From: Ambrosia x helenae
Lineage: Eukaryota; Streptophyta; Magnoliopsida; Asterales; Asteraceae
Reading direction: 5' to 3'
DNA length: 64,000 bases
Assembly: GCA_030844895.1 (NCBI GenBank)
Contig: CM061223.1
Span: 16,999,994 to 17,063,993 of the forward strand
Shown: positions 22,655-32,721 of the stretch, in pieces
Position numbering within the stretch: position 1 is the first letter of the stretch
How the letters are laid out: each line of letters starts with the position of its first letter
The notes under the pieces: model-generated
Database searches by the model: none
What the model saw: the letters and a program-made list of their open reading frames with translations, nothing else
What the model was told of the DNA's origin: nothing
Position numbers and translations under genes: made by a program

Positions 22655-22870
22655 ATAAGTTTCTTGCAGAATAACTGTGTTTTTGTTGCTGATTTTGGGA
22701 AGAAACTGAACTTAGTGGGGCTTGTTGGTTGGAAAAATGAGGATTATGATAGTGTTACTTGCAGGTTCACTTGTGACTTTAAGTGAAATCCAGTGTGCTG
22801 ATTTGGTTAAAGACTTGGTTTGGATTGATGATTCGGTTTATTGTGGGTAGGTCAAGTGGTTATTGTTTGT
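22655..22870 (+). pseudogene. VPS3-like gene fragment
   Basis: Translation gives NNCVFVADFGKKLNLVGLVG, then after a frame change GSLVTLSEIQCADLVKDLVW and IVGRSSGYCLC. These match DNCVFAAAVGKKLILVGLVG, VVKDLVW and IVGCSSGYYLC in exon 1 of the VPS3 gene at 1-3676, part of the CNH propeller. At least two frameshifts and no introns, start or remaining exons. The fragment is on the opposite strand to the intact gene and clearly diverged, so it came from an older paralogue or capture, not a recent local copy. Confidence 0.8.
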
Positions 22871-23411
22871 GTATTTCTATTTAGAAAAACCCTGTGTGCT
22901 GATTTAGTTAAAGATTCCATTTTATCAGACTCATAGATGTGTGTATATATTTCATATAGTCATACACTAAAATAGATTTATGTATTTCTATTTATAAAAC
23001 TCTCACAATCTAAACCAATGTATGAAAAAGAAGTTGAGACTCTCATATTTAAAAAACATATACACAAATATAATATACGGACTAACTAAATAAAAAATGT
23101 TAGGTCGTTTTAGAAACGTACTAAGCAATAATAATTAGGTAATAATAAATTCCTCTTTATGTGGAAGTGAGTCATCCCAAGCATCATCATGTCATGTGAC
23201 AGGTTGATGATTCATTCATTAAGGTTGATAAGTACCTAACAATTTTTTTTCAACTCAATAATCACTCTAAATAAGAACCATCATCTTTTTTTATTGTATT
23301 TTATCTCAAGCATCATCATCTTTTTATTGTACTTTATTCTAAACTTATATTATGGATTTATGGTCTATATTGGCAGCGACCACCTTTAACATATTTTTCA
23401 TATATTAATAA
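22871..23411. other. Spacer, no gene seen
   Basis: A second short GTGTGCTGATTTAGTTAAAGA at 22892 repeats text of the VPS3 fragment (22793). CAAGCATCATCAT is repeated at 23178 and 23308. Otherwise AT-rich. Confidence 0.35.
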
Positions 23412-24043
23412 CTAGCTGACTACCCGGGAGCGTCCCGGGGTTAAAATTTAATAATATTTAATATCACTTGTCGTTGAGCATTATGAGAAAGTAGTTGACA
23501 GCTATTAATTTTGTTAAAGAATTATAAAAACAATTAATGAAGTTGAAATTTTGAATAAGAGTCTTTGATTACCACAAATCACTTTCATACCGACACTTAG
23601 ATATTGGATGCGACCCTAAGCTAATAAGGTATGCTAATAAGGTATTTCGCCGGAAAAAAGAGAAAAAGGATAAAAGACACATGTCAAACGGGTCGAAAGT
23701 CGCTCAACCTTCGTTGTCCGTTGAAGCATAAATTACACCAAAACTTATCAAAATCCCAACATAGATGTACTCATATTCCCAATTTCTCAATCTGTATATA
23801 TGAACCTCCTACAAACATCTAACTGTAATCTATGCCTATTGACTCATCACTCAAGAAACTAACCTAAACTCCAAGTCTCCAACACCTCTTCTTTCACACT
23901 AATTATACCTACATCAGAATTACATGTATCATTCAACTTGTTAACAAAAATTACAATATAAAACTTGCTTAATGAATTTGTAATATATGTATAACAAAAC
24001 CAAGTATGCGCTTAAATAGATAAATAAATAACTACTAACTCAC

Positions 24044-24295
24044 CTCAAGCTCAACTGCCATTCCAATCTGAATAGCTGATTGAACCACCCTGACATACTT
24101 ATAATCATGGCCCATCATCAACAGCCCCATCATCTTATGCATAACAATGCCACCTTATCAGCAGGCAATTAATCAATATAAGGGGGCATAAGCCTCTTTA
24201 TGCTTCTTAGTAGTCGACTTCTGCTCCTTCTCAATCGCCTTACTCAACGGCTCAAACCAACCCGTAAACGACGAATTCACATACGACTAATCGAG
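24044..24295 (-). pseudogene. Phage-type organellar RNA polymerase (RPOT) exon fragment
   Basis: The minus strand reads SSFTGWFEPLSKAIEKEQKS, KEAYAP, then after frameshifts MHKMMGLLMMGHDYKYVRVV and AIQIGMAVELE followed by GTGAGT, a good splice donor at 24043. This is the conserved N-terminal-extension/thumb-side block of the single-subunit T7-like RNA polymerases of plant mitochondria and plastids (FGPLSKAI..EQ...YAPYI..LPADK..I.MHKMMGL.M). A premature TGA at the YAP-YI junction and an extra base break it. One exon only. Confidence 0.75.
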
Positions 24296-24591
24296 TAACC
24301 CTAAAAAAATAAAACATGTTAAACCAACAAAATCGAAAAACAATAACTGTAAAAATTACGGATCTGCAAAATTAGTTAAACATAGTATTTAAAATCCGTA
24401 TATACCTACAACAAAAACCATGTAAACTGCCTAAATTCTTTGCAAATAAATCGAAATCTAATTCTATTATTTCATATAACTTTTAATGCAATTTCAAGAA
24501 CCCATCCGTCAATGACAAAAACACATTCTACAAAATGCAACTTTCAAGGTCTTAAAATCGAATACATGCTTTAACAACTTACTTTTCTTGC

Positions 24592-24708
24592 AGCTGCCGA
24601 TCTGTCGGAAACCACCTATTGTGACAATTTGAGCCGCATGAGAGGAGGTTGTTTCGAACCTACTCTGCCGGGCCACCAAACACCACCGTGCCACTAATTG
24701 AACCATGG
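24592..24708 (-). mobile_element. SINE-like tRNA-derived fragment
   Basis: The minus strand has a box A-like TTAGTGGCACGGTGG and, 35-40 bp on, a box B-like GGTTCGAAACAACC. No tail or target duplication was found. Confidence 0.4.
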
Positions 24709-24847
24709 ACACCAGAATCAACAGGTCACCTTTATAACAAAAAATAAAACAACAATTACCTAAAAAACCGTTGTTAGAAGAGTCTTGAATGGAGTGCTTG
24801 TTGATTTCGATTAGCTGTAGTGAAAGATTGTGTGTTTATTTAGGTGA

Positions 24848-24894
<47 letters not shown>
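24848..24894. repeat. (ATA)n microsatellite
   Basis: About 15 uninterrupted ATA/TAA triplets. Confidence 0.9.
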
Positions 24895-24897
<3 letters not shown>

Positions 24898-25215
24898 TAT
24901 AAATAACACCTATTTCCAAATCCTTAAAAAGAAAAGACGCACATCACACGCCCAATCCCACATAATTTAAAATCACCTCAAAACTTCAAAAGGTTCCAAT
25001 AACGGCTAAAACTATAGCTCCTGCACAAAAATAAATAAATAAAAATAAAAAGGTAATCAGTACACAAAACCAAAATTACATTCATGATGCAAACCATAAT
25101 AAACAAACAGCTACTCATATACACAACTATCGATACACACCTATCTTATAACGAAACGTCCTGTCATCTTCAATCGATATGTTTTATTTAAGTTTTAATT
25201 TACATGTAAAAGTAA

Positions 25216-25663
25216 TTGTTGATTGTTTAATTGTATTTTCTTTGAAATGTTGGCAAACACAATGCACATGTGCTTCATCAGCCTGAAATTGATGCTGTTT
25301 ATCCCCTGTTACTGCATTCCATACCTTTATGGAACTTCATATTATACACGATAGATTTCATAATTTTACAACCTTAAATGAAGCAAAAGTGAAGCGATAC
25401 AAACATTTATTAACCTATCATCTCCACAAGTAACAATGTTAAGGGTTTTATTGGGGTAAGAGAAAGCAAGATCATTAACACTGCCATTGTGGGCCTCAAT
25501 GTGTATCAAACCAGCTCCAGTAAAGTTTCAAAAAAAAAAAAAGAAAGAAATTAGATAAGCTACACAATTTATATGACTAAGTGTACAACCTCCAATTGAT
25601 TTCTTATATCACTACCACCATGATACGAGTATATTTGCACAATGTTCTTCGAGTATGCAACAC
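25216..25663 (-). pseudogene. TOPLESS/TPR corepressor WD40 exon fragments
   Basis: Three exon-like pieces on the minus strand. 25663-25590 reads VAYSKNIVQIYSYHGGSDIR. About 25519-25419 reads IEAHNGSVNDLAFSYPNK then TLNIVTCGDDRLI. About 25327-25220 reads VWNAVTGDKQHQF and HFKEN. They match, in order, the start of the WD40 region of plant TOPLESS-family corepressors (GVAYSKHIVQIYSYHGG, HVGGVNDLAFS, VTCGDDK.IKVWDA.TG, CPHYKEN). Splice-like borders remain (GAG/GTTGTA, ATAG/GTTAAT). Insertions and the missing LisH/CTLH end make it a pseudogene fragment. Confidence 0.75.
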
Positions 25664-26058
25664 CTATATGAAAGTTCATGATATTAAAATATCAAAAGGG
25701 CATATCTAAAGTCAGTTGACGTTTATATTCATATTCTTTGGAAGATTGCAATAGTTATTAGGTTACAAAACATATGATCCAATTACGCCCATTTCTGGTG
25801 CAAACCCTAACAAATACTTTGAATTGGTTACTCCAAATATCAAAGCACGTGTAATAATCTATTAATATATATAAAAGAAAATGGTTTTGCTGACGTGGCG
25901 TCCAATGGAGGCCTCAATCTCCACTTTTTTGTGCCAAGTGGCTTAATAATAGATGTTTTTTGAGGTTTTTGAAGTGTTTCCTTATTTAACAAAAAAAACC
26001 CAATAACCTAAAAAACCCTAAAATTTCATCCGCCTCTTCTCATTCTCATTATCTCATC

Positions 26059-26990
26059 GTGCCTCTCTCTCCAAACCCTAATTTCCTTCTTTACAACAGA
26101 ACCCAAGACGATCCTATCGACAACCTTCTGTTCATCTCCTCCATTATTCCTCACAATCCATGGAGCCATCCTAGAACACTTTCTACATTAACAGTAGCCA
26201 CGCTTCACTCCCTCAGCCACCACTATTACCTTATAACTAACCTGGAAACATATCCTCTGTTATTCGTGGCTGATTTTCAGAGATTAGCCCTATGTGGCTT
26301 GGTGAGCTTTTCTTTTATTAATTTTGTTTAATATAAGTTTCTTTTGTTTGTTTTTTGTTTATTAGTTAGTTTGATTACATATTGTTTACAGAGCTCCTCT
26401 GTTGTTAAGGTCGACAGCATGAAAGTGTAGAGCTTACATTCACATGACTTGGATTTTGAACTGAGTATGATCTCGAGATACGTTTTATATCTTAGCTTTC
26501 TTTGAGGGGCTAAATATGTATGCCAATACATCATTAAGCAGGTATAAAGATATGAATTATGGAAAATCTATATGGTGACCTTAAACATAAAGTGTGTTTT
26601 TTTTTTTTTTTGAACAGGACCACCTGTTGAGGATGCAGGCCTGTTAGCTTTTTAATTTTTCTCTTATGATTTTAATGTACCATTCAATGTTGGTGATGAT
26701 ATTGTATCCAACCCAAAGAAAGATTATGGATTTGATAGTAAATATACCACATATTTAGCAAGGTATCTCATACCGTACATGACAAATTTTGATGATACTT
26801 CATATTATTTGAATCCCATTGTCAAATGTGTTGTACATGGCATCGCAGGCGGCAAGTCCTGCTGCTGTTCTTCCGAGTGCTCAAGTTGTTGGCAATGCAT
26901 TTGCGGAGCAATACTACCATATTCTTCATACAGTGGCGGTTACAGTAGTTATGGAATCCGGATTCCGTTTATAATTCCGATTAGGACCTG
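26059..26990 (+). pseudogene. Unrecognised captured gene fragment
   Basis: A first block (26059-26300) is open for about 80 codons (PNPNFLLYNRTQDDPIDNLL...FQRLALCGL) and ends at GGCTTG/GTGAGC, a good splice donor. A second block (26617-26990) reads GPPVEDAGLLAF, stop, FSYDFNVPFNVGDDIVSNPK...ARYLIPYMTNFDDTSYYLNP after TTTGAACAG. The AAAACCCTAAAATTTCATCC leader and UTR-like text at 25998-26058 support capture of a gene 5' part. I do not recognise the protein. Confidence 0.4.
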
Positions 26991-27061
26991 ATCATGGTGG
27001 TAAGTCCCATAACTTCTCTCCATTCCGTTTATGGTTACTGTTAAGTAAAACAATATTAGGA

Positions 27062-27285
27062 TTATGGTGTTAGCATCGGATTTATATATTGTTTTAGGTT
27101 AGGTATTGAATATTGATATTAGAATTATGTATTTTTTTTAGCCTTTATGACATGTATTAATATTAGAGTTATACATTGTTTTAGGTTATGTATTGAATAT
27201 TGATATTAGAGTTATGCATTTTTAGCATTTATGATAGGTGTTAATATTAGAGTTATAATTCTTTTAGGTTAGGTATCAATATTAC
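27062..27285 (+). repeat. Helitron-linked minisatellite, third locus
   Basis: Units of ATATTGTTTTAGGTTAGGTATTGAATATTGATATTAGA-type text, related to 4198-4352 and (inverted) 14585-14735. Confidence 0.7.
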
Positions 27286-27689
27286 TATTTTGATACTTGG
27301 TACATAGATGTGATAAGTTTTTTTAATGGTTACAACTTCCAACTTAAGTGATTGTTTAGTTGATTAGTTTAAGAATTATATGAGTCATTAGAGATTGATG
27401 AGTTTTTGAATAGTTGCAGCTTACATAAGTGATTGTTTAGATGATTATTGATTATGTTTTAGGTTAGGGAATATATGGACATGCAGTGATTGGGAGATTT
27501 TATGTAGTTAACATGAGCCATTTGCAATAGGTTATCACGTAGTGAATTTTTTTTTAACTAAGATTGATTATGTTTGAGTTATTTACTCTTTTCGTGATTT
27601 GAGTTTTCTTCTTTTATTATTTTATTAAGTAATATTAAAATTTTCAACCCCGGGACCTTCCCGGGGTAAAAAAAAAAAAAGGAGACAAA

Positions 27690-28760
27690 CGCTAAACCCT
27701 ATTCTTTTCATTCATAACTCGCCTCCCCCTCTGTCTCCCGATTCATCATCATCTCCATCGATCCTCCATCTAAAACCCTAACAATCAACACTTATCTCAC
27801 ACCTCCTCTTTTCCCCTCCTCTCCCCCTCAATCTCTGTTGCCGACATCCAAACAACTCCTCTTTATGAGATTTAACCGGACCCCCAACAAAGAACGCACA
27901 TCATTTTCTTCTAAGAAAAACATTGATCGATGCATTAAAGGTTTATGATAAAGGTTTACCTTGTTTTTCTAGCAAGACTTCCCTCTTTGTCTTCCACTCT
28001 TCTTCAGCTAAGCAATCCAATTTCAAAATAGTTGAGATTTGGATTTTTACTAATACTAATTAAATTATAACAAAAAAAGAAAGGAAATTTAAAAAAAATA
28101 TGAGAAAATTACCCGTTGATTTTACAGGTTTGGTTGCTGCACTTAAGATTGTAAACCTTGTTCTTCTTGTTGAAGACTTAATTGGGCTGATTGAAATACA
28201 GCAGGCAACAGACACATACTAATATTATTAAACATATAAAATAATAGTCTAATCAAACATAGATCACTAAATCATACACCAAACAAATATTAGACATCTA
28301 CCTCATTCCTCTCCCGTTCCCTCTCTCTCTTGCTAAAAATCTAATAAAACCTAGAAAATAATAAAACACAGGTACAAACATGGATAATAAAGCATAAAAA
28401 CGATACACGAGTTGTTACACACATACATTCACATAGTAAAACGCATCAGATCCAACGTTTACGATCTAACAACATGAATTTTTACACTTACAGTATGAAT
28501 TTCGTATGTGTGGATTTATAACGATCGTTAAACGACGAAACAACTATCCGATCTGCAACAAATTAAAAGAACAAAAACGTTAAAACATGGACACAAACAA
28601 CGTAAATGGAACAGAATTAAGATTACAAACATACGTTTTGTGAATATTAATAGCCGACGATGTTGAACGACAATGAGGAAGAGATTAGGGTTATCGTGAA
28701 CGCAATGTTTTTATACGATGTTGTTTGTATATACGAAGAAGAGGTTACAGGGCTGGGACT
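27690..28760. other. Right part of composite Helitron, leader-like sequence
   Basis: Pyrimidine-rich plus-strand text (27710-27850) with AAAACCCTAA, and 28128-28215 after TTTTACAG with an open stretch LVAALKIVNLVLLVEDLIG. It may be captured gene pieces; not identified. Confidence 0.3.
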
Positions 28761-29018
28761 TTTAGGGTTTGGGTGAATGAAGGAAGAGGTGGAGATTAAT
28801 TGGTGTTTAGATTTTGGTTGAAAGAAAAGAATGTTTTATATGTAGGTTTCGTGGTTTTTCTTTCTTTTTTTTAATTAAAAAATGAAAAAAATAAAAAATA
28901 CTAAAATCTCTCAATTATTAAGCCACGTGGCACTCTCAAGGGGAGGTTGAGGCATCCATTGCACGCCACGTCAGCATATGCATTTTCTTTTATATATATT
29001 ATTATTATTATTAATAGA

Positions 29019-29501
29019 TATGTTTTCATGCAATTTTTTTAGTATTAGAAGTTCCACTAATGATCTAATCACAACTAACAGCCCAAAAAATAGGTTTGAG
29101 TTCGAGAATCCAACTAAAAAATTTTGTACGAGTAAAAAATCACCAAATGTGTGAAAAGCTCTTAGGTGAATAAGGCTTTTCTTAAAAATAATGACCACTG
29201 TTAGTTTTATGTTTTTGCTAGTTTGTAAATTATTTCTTATGAAAATCACGTGGCAGTTGAAAGTCATATGATATAAGTTTAAAGTAATAAACGGTTTATA
29301 CCTAAACATGAGAACGACATTCGGGTGAGTATTAATTGTTAACTAACTCATTTTACCCTCACTCCTTGGTATCTTTAAAAAAGTTTATCTTGACCATTAA
29401 TGTCTCGATAACTCATCAACTGCGGTATTTTAGGTTACCCTTTTGTCTCTAAAGAATAAGCATGTCGTAATGTGTTCAAAACCTGATGTTGTTCATTCCT
29501 A
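29019..29501. other. Spacer, no gene seen
   Basis: AT-rich. A 112-codon minus-strand frame here has no recognisable domain and overlaps the Helitron edge, so I do not call it a gene. Confidence 0.35.
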
Positions 29502-29504
29502 TAA

Positions 29505-29868
29505 GGCTATGGGGGTGTGGTACACTTCCCCTTCCCTCCCCCTTCTCCACATCAGCGCCACGTCATTTTCCCCCTTCCCCTCCCCCTTCTAAGGGAAATG
29601 GTTCCCCCTCCTTCCCCTTCCCTTCCCTTCCCTCTTTTTTAAGTATTAAAAAAATAATAAAAAAAAAACCCGATCAAATACACCCTCACCCATTCTCTCT
29701 CTCCAAACCCATCTTCTCCAAAAGTTCACACACACACACACCTGCAAATCATCTCACCCCTCCTCTCTCCCTCCCTCTCCCTCTCTCTCTCTCTCTCAAC
29801 CAGACACACATCTTCACTGTTTCCGGTGACGTGCTCCGGTACCCCTCTCCGGTGACAAGCTCCGGTAC

Positions 29869-29901
<33 letters not shown>

Positions 29902-30110
29902 TCTCTCTCTTAAACCCCCCTCTCTCTCTCTCTCTCTCCAAAATGTTTAATTAATCAGCAAAAAAAAAAAATGAGAAAAAAAGAGAACGGGGAGAACGGT
30001 GAGATTTTGCCGTTTGCACCGAAATGGGATCGGGGGGTGCGGTGTGCACCGTCGGCAAAGGCAGCCATGTCACGCCCCCGATGTGTTTTACCGACCCACA
30101 CCCCATAGCC
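29505..30110. mobile_element. Harbinger-like MITE (606 bp), TSD TAA, carrying leader-like DNA
   Basis: Terminal inverted repeats GGCTATGGGGGTGTGG / CCACACCCCATAGCC are flanked by TAA (29502-29504, 30111-30113). A relative (43557-43849) has TTA on both sides. The centre (29690-29940) is CT-rich, with CCAAACCCATCTTCTCCAAA text shared with 8635-8670. Confidence 0.8.
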
Positions 30111-30188
30111 TAAGGATTAAGAAAGGATTTTTTATATGGTTTTATCTTGATTCAAATAAGGGAGAGCTTAATGCTTCACATATTAAGC

Positions 30189-31557
30189 AGAGAGAATTAC
30201 TATTTGCGTTCCCGTGTTATAGCGGTTTTAACTACTTGAATCCAAAGTCCAAAACTTTAACTACTTGAGTCCCTAGCTAGAAATTAACTATCCTATTGAG
30301 TCCAAATTTGTAACTCCGTTAACTAGATCTGTTAACTTTCAGTAAAAAGACAAAAATGCCCTCAAATCATCCTTCTCTGTTTTATATGATGTATCCCCAT
30401 CCTCTTTATCCCAGACCCTACATGTTAAACCAAATGCACCCAACACCACCTCACCACCATACCCAAAATCACATATGAGCCCCACTCACCACCTCACTGA
30501 CCCGATATATTGCTGTAAAGAAAATAGAAAAGGGGGCGTTTAGATAAACCATAAATTCCATCCATACAAAATTGAAACCCTCAAATCAATACTCTGCCTC
30601 CAGGGTTTGCTTCATAATGCAATCCAACAAAGGAGCTGCTGCTTCCATGGAGGTTGAAGAAATCATTCCGACTGAAACGAAAACCATAGCAACTTTAAAC
30701 CATTAACTGCCCATGAGGTTTCTGATGGCCAAGTACAGTTCCGTAAAATTCCTGTCCCAAGACACAGGTACACGCCACAGAAATGTGCTGATTTTGATGT
30801 GATTGATGCGGTTGCATTGCTAAGAATGGATGAACGTTATGTTGACTCGTTTGAAATCAAGGACGTTAAAACCCTGAAAGGTGAACATCTTTCGCGTGCG
30901 ATTGGAAGGCTTTTCACGGTAAAGGGGGTAAAACAAAATTCGCTATTGATTGGAAGGCTTTCTGGTAAAGGGGGTTACGAAGGGATGACGACTGTTCAGG
31001 TTAAGAAGTTCAGGTCGGCTATGGTGGCTGAATCAGTTTTCTGGTGAGATTCAAATCGACCATAGTGGTCGATTGAGCTAGAGTTCTCAACAACAAAGGT
31101 TGTCCGTTTAGTAATAGGTTGCGGGGGTTATGTTATGGTCAGATCTGGTCGATTGAGCTGGAGTTCTCAACAACCGAGGTGGTAGGGTTAAAGTCAGGTG
31201 GTGGTGGTGGTGCAGTGCGGCGGCGGTGGTGAGGTAGGGTTGAAGTCAAGGAGAAAGAGATGGTGTGTGTGTGTGTGGGGGGGGGTCTATGTGTTAGTAT
31301 CAAATATTATCAATTATATAATAACTATAAAATATTTAAAAAATAAACTGTAAATACATTGTGCATTGTATGCTTGTACATTTTGTGTAAATGACAGAAA
31401 TACCCTTCAAGTTAACAGCCTTTTTAACGGAGTTAGAAATTTGGACTCAAGATATTAGTTAATTTCCAACCAGGGACGCAAGTAGTTAAAGTTTTCACTT
31501 TTGGATTCAAGTAGTTAAAACCACTATAACACAGGGACGCAAATAGTAATTCTCTCT
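30189..31557. mobile_element. Pack-MULE: Mutator-like element with long TIRs and captured PNO1
   Basis: Inverted arms of about 180 bp: AGAGAGAATTACTATTTGCG...ACTACTTGAATCC at the left, and the inverse at 31375-31557. They share GAGTCCAAATTT.TAACTCCGTTAA in the inner part. Flanks share ATTAAG next to both ends, an imperfect trace of a target duplication. No transposase; the interior holds a PNO1 fragment and GGTGGTGG-rich DNA. Confidence 0.75.
30617..31047 (+). pseudogene. PNO1 (Dim2-like, 40S maturation KH protein) fragment in Pack-MULE
   Basis: ATG at 30617 starts MQSNKGAAASMEVEEIIPTE. After a frameshift, 30694 on reads FKPLTAHEVSDGQVQFRKIP then HRYTPQK, and joins directly to ADFDVIDAVALLRMDERYVD, SFEIKDVKTLKGEHLSRAIG. 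These are plant PNO1 (partner of NOB1) signatures; PNO1 is a nucleolar/cytoplasmic KH-domain factor of small-subunit biogenesis. About 40 family residues between YTPQK and ADF are missing. The AIGRL.GKGG segment is duplicated imperfectly (30898-30920 and 30950-30975) before a stop at 31045. It has no introns where the fragment is contiguous. Transcription from the TIR is possible but unproved. Confidence 0.85.
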
Positions 31558-31706
31558 ATTAAGTATATTCCCTTGTGTGATTTTGTATGTATGTTATCCT
31601 CTGTAAATGACTAATAATACCATGTTATATATTGCATTAAGGCTTATTTATTTATTTATAAATGCGAGAAATATTTTATAAACGTATAAACCTTATAATA
31701 ACGTTT

Positions 31707-31993
31707 TTAGTTGGCAAATGCTACTTGGCTTAAGTATGAGGTCAGCGAGAGGTACCGAGTTCATACCACACTTGTGGCAAAAACAATGAACAAACTTCCT
31801 GGAACAGCGGGATTTAATTCTCAGTCTCTATGTCTCTCTGTGAAGAGGAGACTGAGATTCTTTGCAATCATATGAGGTCTCACCCATTACTACTTGGAAG
31901 CGCCTTTAGCGTATGTGAGCCGTATAGAACCCGATTCTTATGGGTTCTCAAGTGTGCGCGCTATTAGTTGATCTAGTCGTTCTAAAAATTATA
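31707..31993 (+). mobile_element. SINE (287 bp), 13-bp TSD
   Basis: TATAATAACGTTT (31694-31706) and TATAATAACATTT (31994-32006) flank the unit. A degraded box B (GAGTTCATACCAC) lies near the start, and the end GTTGATCTAGTCGTTCTAAAAA resembles GTTGGTCGTTCAAAAA of the SINE at 43166. Confidence 0.65.
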
Positions 31994-32477
31994 TATAATA
32001 ACATTTAACCTTGATGTTTGGATTTTTTATATTACCGTTTTCATATTTGTGCAATTTTAGAACCCTTCGTTATTATATTTCATTCTATTTAAAAATCTGA
32101 GTAGATTTTTTATTTTTTTTTAAGTAAGGCTTTTTATAGGAAAGTTTTTTCTTGAATGTTACATTGTTTACACGATTAAGGTTTATTATGTTAACGAAGG
32201 ATATCACTACAAAAATTAAAAACCAAAGCATGTTTACTTATCCATTGGATTAAAACTAAAAAAATATATAACTGTATTATGACTGAAGAAATTATAGTAT
32301 TAAGTTTTAGTTTCTAAAAAATATATATCTGTATTAGGGGTGGCGGCACAGCTTGTTACATGTCTGTCCGTTATCTTAATGTAATTTTCTTAGTCTTGAA
32401 ATAAAACATTTTAAGATTTTATAAAATGAATCTAAATTAATCATAACGTATGATTAAAGACATTATTTTTATATTAA
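31994..32477. other. AT-rich spacer, no gene seen
   Basis: No recognisable feature besides short AT repeats. Confidence 0.3.
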
Positions 32478-32721
32478 CTAGGTTAGAGTCCCGTGGGGAT
32501 CCACGGTTCACCCGAAAGTAAAATGAAAAAAAAGTAGGAAAATAAGAATTGTATTATGCAATTTGATTTGGTTACTAAATGTTTGATGATGCAATATGTA
32601 TGAATTTTGATGTTAAATGCAAAATGTCATCTAACAGTTTAATGTAACAAAATGATGGATATATCGAGTAAGTAAAGTTTAATTTGACAACAGCAAACTA
32701 CATAGCATACTATCACAATAT

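Larger units (their letters stand above)
23412..25857 (-). mobile_element. Helitron (minus) carrying RPOT and TOPLESS exons; 5' end uncertain
   Basis: The minus strand ends with CCCCGGGACGCTCCCGGG (perfect 7-bp stem) then TAGTCAGCTAG/T at 23412. Upstream in the element's own orientation lie an RPOT exon (24044-24295) and TOPLESS-like exons (25216-25663), both on the element's strand, as usual for Helitron cargo. I could not find the 5' TC end; the right limit given is where the next Helitron starts. Confidence 0.5.
25858..29018. mobile_element. Composite Helitron-like element with inverted 5' ends
   Basis: The left end (from 25858, after A) is TCTATTAATATATATAAAAG...TGCTGACGTGGCGTCCAATGG. 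The right end, read on the minus strand from 29018 (also after A), is TCTATTAAT..ATATATAAAAGAAAATG...GCTGACGTGGCGTGCAATGG, so about 110 bp are inverted at the two edges. A plus-strand hairpin CCCCGGGACCTTCCCGGGG at 27648-27666 followed by TAAAAA looks like a degraded Helitron 3' end. Two head-to-head Helitrons, or one unit using both ends, would fit. Confidence 0.55.

Noticed and set aside
23400..23440. GC-rich palindromes as bacterial-type terminators
   Set aside because: Eukaryotic context and a CTAG end; they are Helitron 3' hairpins.
28971..29309. 112-codon minus-strand frame
   Set aside because: Overlaps the Helitron edge, Phe/Ile/Leu-rich as expected from AT-rich DNA, no homology recognised.
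29486..29950. Ser/Leu/Pro-rich and Arg/Glu-rich frames
   Set aside because: Products of CT-rich low-complexity DNA in a MITE.
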